From Acidobacteriota bacterium (GTDB taxonomy: Bacteria > Acidobacteriota > Terriglobia > Bryobacterales > Bryobacteraceae), in assembly GCA_016185425.1 (NCBI GenBank), contig JACPNQ010000043.1:186001-250000 (forward strand): a DNA stretch of 64,000 bases, in the 5' to 3' direction. Below, piece after piece: positions 60,258-64,000 of this stretch; the stretch's first letter is position 1, and each line of letters opens with the position of its first letter. The notes under the pieces are model-generated. The model did not search any database, was not told the DNA's origin, and worked only from the letters and a program-made list of their open reading frames with translations. A program made the translations under genes and the position numbers.

Positions 60258-61453
60258 ACCGCGCAAAAACCGTCCACAAATACGCGTTTAACGTGCATTT
60301 TTGTATCTAAAATGAGCACATCTGCACGCTTTCCAACCTCTAAGCTGCCTACCGAGCGTGCCACTCCGGCGCGCTCGGCCGGCGTTAGCGAAGCCATTCG
60401 GATGACCTGCTCCAGCGGTGCGTGGGTGTCGCGTTTCATGGTGCGAACCATGGTGTCGAGCGCGACTACACTGCTCGCAAGTCCTGCCCCCGGAACAAAG
60501 CCGACTTTCCCATCGCTCTCGAACCACGTACCCGTATCGCAGGGGCCGAAGCGGTAGCGTCCCGGCGGCATGCCAAGTGCCCGATTAGCATCAGTGACCA
60601 GGCATAACTTTTGTGCGCCCTTCATCTTCCAGGCGAAGGTTAATAGTTCAGGTGAGAGATGTAGACCGTCGGCGATGACTTCGGTCGACATCTCATCGTG
60701 AGCCAATACGAACTGCTCCATGCTCCCGCGCATCGGTGTTCCGAGGCGCGCGCGCACACTTGGGACGGAGCTCATTGCGCACCAAAAGTGGTCCACATGG
60801 CGCATTCCCACAGCAAAGGCCCGCTCCATTTCCGGCCAACTGGCATCGGAGTGACCGCAAGTGATTAAACATCGACGCCGGCGCGCGGCACGGTAAAACG
60901 CCTCGGATCCAGGCAGCTCCGGGGCGCAAGTTGCGATTCGCACAATACCTGAAGAAAAATATCTATCGTACTCATCTACCAATGGTTCGCGGCGACCGTG
61001 TGGCGAGTGACAGCCGACTTTACCCGCCGCAAAATAAGGTCCGTATAGGTGAACACCAGCGATGCGCGCGCCATCCTCCGGCTTCCAGCCGCCAGCGACC
61101 TCCTGACATGCGGCAATCATTCGCGCGATCTCGTCTGGCGAGCCAGTGGTTGTGGTCGGAAAGAGGGAAGTCGTGCCGCGGAGGAGATGCGCGCGATTCG
61201 CGATGCGAACGGCTTCGGCAGTGCCGTCCATGTAGTCGGCGCCGGCACCGCCGTGAACGTGAATATCGACGAAGCCAGGCGAGATGAATCCGCTTCCGGC
61301 GTCGATAACAACATCAGCGGTCCGTGAAGGCCGCCGTGCGGAAACACTAACAATTCGATTGCCAACGCACTCGACCGTGCCGCTGTCGAGGATTCGGTCT
61401 GGGAGGACGATGCGCCCTGTGAACGCAATCCGGCGACGGACAATAGTTGACAT
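60254..61453 (-). CDS. N-acetylglucosamine-6-phosphate deacetylase-like amidohydrolase
   Basis: A 399-residue amidohydrolase aligning with NagA: FISPGFVDIHVHGG, TTSLFPTTTT, ITCGHSDAS (H201), RHVDHFWCAM (H222), IADGLHLSPE and the catalytic LVTDAN (D288). NagA enzymes deacetylate GlcNAc-6-phosphate. The metal-ligand Glu expected in HLEGPY is Tyr here (HLYGPY, Y137), so metal binding or substrate may differ. The GKVGCHS segment that follows suggests a defined subfamily. It starts at ATG 61451-61453, just downstream of a PEP-CTERM remnant, and its stop overlaps that of the FecR gene. No nagB is nearby. Confidence 0.75.
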   Translation of the reverse strand: MSTIVRRRIAFTGRIVLPDRILDSGTVECVGNRIVSVSARRPSRTADVVIDAGSGFISPGFVDIHVHGGAGADYMDGTAEAVRIANRAHLLRGTTSLFPTTTTGSPDEIARMIAACQEVAGGWKPEDGARIAGVHLYGPYFAAGKVGCHSPHGRREPLVDEYDRYFSSGIVRIATCAPELPGSEAFYRAARRRRCLITCGHSDASWPEMERAFAVGMRHVDHFWCAMSSVPSVRARLGTPMRGSMEQFVLAHDEMSTEVIADGLHLSPELLTFAWKMKGAQKLCLVTDANRALGMPPGRYRFGPCDTGTWFESDGKVGFVPGAGLASSVVALDTMVRTMKRDTHAPLEQVIRMASLTPAERAGVARSVGSLEVGKRADVLILDTKMHVKRVFVDGFCAV

Positions 61454-61461
61454 AATATACG

Positions 61462-61750
61462 TTATCGGACTCGACGGCCGAGCAGCCCAATCGCAGCCAA
61501 CCTAACCATCGAGAGCACAATTCTACCCGGTTCTGGAATACCCGCACTCGGCGAGAGGCCAAGGAGGATCGGGGTGCTCGCGAGGAGATCCGTCTGGCCG
61601 GGGTCTGTGACTCCGCCACCTATCGATCCACGCTGGCGCGATGCGCGGAAAGCCGGACAGCAACAGGCTCGAACTCCCTGAACAACAATCCGCACCATTG
61701 GTGGCGCCCAAGGTCAGGAACCCATGGCGTAGGTCAGATTGAAGATGGGC
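61462..61750 (-). pseudogene. Remnant of a PEP-CTERM exported protein gene
   Basis: The minus-strand frame ending at TAA 61462-61464 finishes with GIPEPGRIVL and then LAAIGLLGRRVR, the PEP-CTERM sorting signal (Pro-Glu-Pro, hydrophobic helix, Arg cluster). Upstream, recognisable pieces of the same kind of protein (HGFLTLGATN, then FPRIAP, and NLTYAMGS) are spread over different frames, so the gene is broken by frameshifts and has no start. The rest of the 367-bp gap to 61820 shows no other gene. The remnant ends 8 bp before the NagA-like start. Confidence 0.5.
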
Positions 61751-61820
61751 GGAAAAGGCGCTGCGGACAAATGGGTTGCGGACACGAGAGCCGATATTAA
61801 GCACTGTAGTATGACTGGTT

Positions 61821-64000
61821 CTAATTCTGTATTGCAATGTCCACTACGTTGCTTTCGCGGCCGTCGACACGGATCAGCAGCGGCACGGCATTGCCGGCCG
61901 GTGTGTCCGTCGCGAGAATCGCATTCACCTGATACAGTCCTGCAAAGCCTGGGGTGAGCCCGGCAAAGATCACCTGCGCGGTTTTCCCACCGGCGACCAC
62001 AGTTACCGGCGACAGTACTACGGCTAGCGGATTCGATGGCGACGGCGCTCCGGCCGCGACGGGCTGGCTGACGGGCCCGAGTCCGGTGGCATAGATGACG
62101 ATTGCCTCGCCAGGTCGAGCCGGGGTGCCTGGCTCGGCAAGAGTCACCTGATCGGACCGCACAACAATTCCCTGCCCGCTACCTTGTTGGTTCTTCGTGA
62201 AAATACCGGGCTGAGCTGGCGCGACGACAAACGCTTCCGGAACGGAGATCTGATCACGGCGCCGCACGACGACCTGCAGGACGGCGTTCGACTGCAGGCT
62301 GAAAGGAAGCTGCGCGTTGATCTGCCCGGGACTCGCGAAGAGAATCGGCAAAGGCTCTCCGCCGAGAAGAACTTCCGTTCCCTCCGACTCGGTGGGCAGA
62401 GGCAAAGGATTCGAGCCGGTTGTACGTTCGGAGAGGTTTGTTCCGTACAGAGTAACCAGCGACCCCGGAGCAATCGGCACGTCGGCTCGCTGGCTGGCGC
62501 CATGGACGACAGCTCCGGCGCGGACGACAGGGGTGGTGCCGGATGGAAGGAACGAGACCTGGCGGTCTATCCGGCCGGCCTGGAGATCGAGGCCCTCGAC
62601 GAACACGCCGACGCCGGAGACGGTGACGGGATTCTTTCCGTCGTTCAGAGGCCGCCAGGTTCCGGTCCATCGCCCGTCGCCGAGCGGAACCAACCGGAGA
62701 TCGGGATCGCCGTTGTCGAACTTGGCAAATACGGCGGAATTGGCATTGCGTTCGTTACCGCGGACAAGGTTACCGCAATCGTCGATAGCGCGCAGTTCAA
62801 TCGGGAACGCCTGTCCGACACGGGCGGTGGCGCCGTCGCCAATCTGCGTGAATGTCAGATTCAGACGCGGAGACCGGCAACTGGCTGCTTCGCGCGTAAG
62901 CTGCTTTGCATCGGCGGGAGCGGATGGCGGCAGGACGAACAGTACGCTGACGTTACGAATCGTACCGTCGTCAAAGACAAGCGTTATGGCGCCGCGGCGG
63001 ACGCCGGGAGCGAGGTTGGCGAAGTTGGGCTGAACGATAAGATGCCGCGGGTCGTTGGGCGAGACGGAGGAGTTGGTCGGGAGATGCTTCAGCCACGCCG
63101 CGCCGTCGAAAGTTACGGTGCCACTCGCGTAGGAGATATCGCGGTTGAGCAGATTCGTCACGAGGACTTCCTGCGATGCGGGCGATGTACCGCTGAAGAT
63201 TAAGCCGCTTGGACGGAGGTCGGGACCGGGATTTGCACCCGCGGGCAGGACACGAAGGACGACGGTCACAGATTGGGGCGCCGCATTCGCCGCGGCGACG
63301 CGGATTTGGCCGTAGTAGTCTCCGGCGGCCAGAGTTCTCTGGTCGGCTATGACATCGACTTCGGCGACATCGAAGAGGGGGCGTTCAACCGTATTGGTGC
63401 GGGGCGAGACCCGTAGCCAATTGCCGCCGGACAGGGTTGACGGAGTGGCGCTGAACGTGAGCGTGCCGCCGCCCTCGTTGAGGACGGCGAACGACTGTGC
63501 CAGCGGCTGGCCGCCGCCCGCGACTGCCGTAAACGTCAGCCCGGTTTGGGAGAGGAGGATTTTGGGGTTCGCGGCGGTAACGATGAGCGACACCGGAATG
63601 GTGTGGCGATCCGATCCCGCAGTGATGGCGATGCTGCCGGAATAAGTGCCGGGACGAAGGTTGACGGGGTTGGCCGTGATGCTGAGCGCCTGGAATGTTC
63701 CGGCGGCGAGCGATCCGGAAGCCGGCGTCACGCGAAGCCACGCCTCGCTCGCGGCCGCTTGGAAGGCGGCCGCTCCACTACCTTCGTTGGCGGCGCGGAG
63801 TGTGGCTGTGAGCGGCGGACCGCCTTCAGGCGAATTGAAGTTGATGGGTTGCGTGGAGACGGTGAACCTGGGTCCGGTTGCGTTCACCGTGAGGGTGACG
63901 GGTACATCGGTGCGTGTTGGATTCCCGAATGGCACCGTGATCTCAATGCGCGCCGAGTATGTGCCGGCGGCGAGACCTTCCGTCCGCGCGGTGACGGTGA
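61821..64000 (-). CDS. Large secreted BACON/Ig-repeat protein with Solibacter C-terminal domain (N-terminus beyond window)
   Basis: The frame is open to base 64000, so the 5' end is missing; the visible part has about 726 residues. It consists of several BACON-like Ig domains, each with a pattern like WLRVTPASGSLAAGTFQ or LAAGDYYGQIRVAAANA. A cysteine-containing insert (~330-450) comes next, and the TIGR03437 domain follows at the C-terminus: VPIAPGSLVTLYGTNLSE, LPILFASPGQINAQLPF, and ending with NVVDIAIQN. It is likely surface-exposed and similar in its C-terminus to the SBBP protein at 4089-7163. Its function is unknown; binding of a polysaccharide or a self-association role is inferred. 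Confidence 0.85.
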   Translation of the reverse strand, partial: TVTARTEGLAAGTYSARIEITVPFGNPTRTDVPVTLTVNATGPRFTVSTQPINFNSPEGGPPLTATLRAANEGSGAAAFQAAASEAWLRVTPASGSLAAGTFQALSITANPVNLRPGTYSGSIAITAGSDRHTIPVSLIVTAANPKILLSQTGLTFTAVAGGGQPLAQSFAVLNEGGGTLTFSATPSTLSGGNWLRVSPRTNTVERPLFDVAEVDVIADQRTLAAGDYYGQIRVAAANAAPQSVTVVLRVLPAGANPGPDLRPSGLIFSGTSPASQEVLVTNLLNRDISYASGTVTFDGAAWLKHLPTNSSVSPNDPRHLIVQPNFANLAPGVRRGAITLVFDDGTIRNVSVLFVLPPSAPADAKQLTREAASCRSPRLNLTFTQIGDGATARVGQAFPIELRAIDDCGNLVRGNERNANSAVFAKFDNGDPDLRLVPLGDGRWTGTWRPLNDGKNPVTVSGVGVFVEGLDLQAGRIDRQVSFLPSGTTPVVRAGAVVHGASQRADVPIAPGSLVTLYGTNLSERTTGSNPLPLPTESEGTEVLLGGEPLPILFASPGQINAQLPFSLQSNAVLQVVVRRRDQISVPEAFVVAPAQPGIFTKNQQGSGQGIVVRSDQVTLAEPGTPARPGEAIVIYATGLGPVSQPVAAGAPSPSNPLAVVLSPVTVVAGGKTAQVIFAGLTPGFAGLYQVNAILATDTPAGNAVPLLIRVDGRESNVVDIAIQN

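Overview
The window looks like a chromosomal segment of an acidobacterium of the Solibacter/Bryobacter type. Support: the Solibacter-type C-terminal domain (TIGR03437) appears in two secreted proteins (4089-7163 and 61821-64000). There are also a CadC-like winged-helix regulator with a TolB propeller, two Ser/Thr kinases carrying TolB-like and TPR modules, a long Oar-like TonB-dependent receptor, several Tat-exported DUF1080/DUF1501/sulfatase proteins, a PSCyt1/DUF1549/DUF1553 protein and a Sig-70_X6-type ECF sigma factor. The DNA is GC-rich and densely coded. I see no rRNA, tRNA, CRISPR array, insertion sequence or phage gene. The taxonomy is inferred from domain content only.

Layout. 1-3.7 kb: regulator fragment, double DUF1080 protein, KBL-type PLP acyltransferase, and a hypothetical gene. 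3.7-4.1 kb: a structured non-coding gap. 4.1-10.7 kb: an SBBP propeller protein, then divergently a three-gene run (squalene-cyclase-like repeat protein, DUF362 Tat lipoprotein, FAD oxidoreductase). 10.6-13.8 kb: PP2C phosphatase plus GNAT enzyme. 13.8-24.3 kb: a carbohydrate locus of three overlapping sulfatases facing a TonB-dependent receptor, a secreted alpha/beta hydrolase and a KDG-kinase-like sugar kinase, with an array of GGTT hexamers at about 11-bp spacing upstream of the kinase. 24.5-29.8 kb: radical SAM enzyme, MFS transporter, a chimeric decayed glycosyltransferase gene and a secreted propeller protein. 29.8-36.8 kb: membrane protein, DUF1080 protein, class II aldolase-like protein, and a PSD1-DUF1501-lectin-like operon. 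36.8-45.3 kb: RNase R, a cytosolic Ser/Thr kinase, adenosine-specific kinase, epimerase, DHDPS-like aldolase and MetY.

45.3-49.9 kb holds an RNA-repair cassette (DinB-like protein, HD-Pnk, RNA ligase) transcribed away from a CHAD protein split into two overlapping 128-residue halves. A dipeptide epimerase and a bacilliredoxin follow. 49.9-57.8 kb: a zinc metalloprotease, a membrane Ser/Thr kinase translationally coupled to two tandem unknown five-cysteine proteins, a MurG-like glycosyltransferase and an ECF sigma factor. 57.9-64 kb: a FecR/DUF6600 protein, a NagA homologue lacking a metal-ligand Glu, a PEP-CTERM gene remnant, and a large secreted protein running off the right edge.

Genes are packed tightly. 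Many same-strand neighbours overlap by four bases, and several convergent pairs share stop-codon bases. The strongest candidates for undescribed biology are the kinase plus tandem five-cysteine pair, the phased repeat array upstream of the sugar kinase, the split CHAD pair, and the structured gap at 3.8-3.96 kb. The RNA-repair cassette belongs to a known class but is worth testing here.
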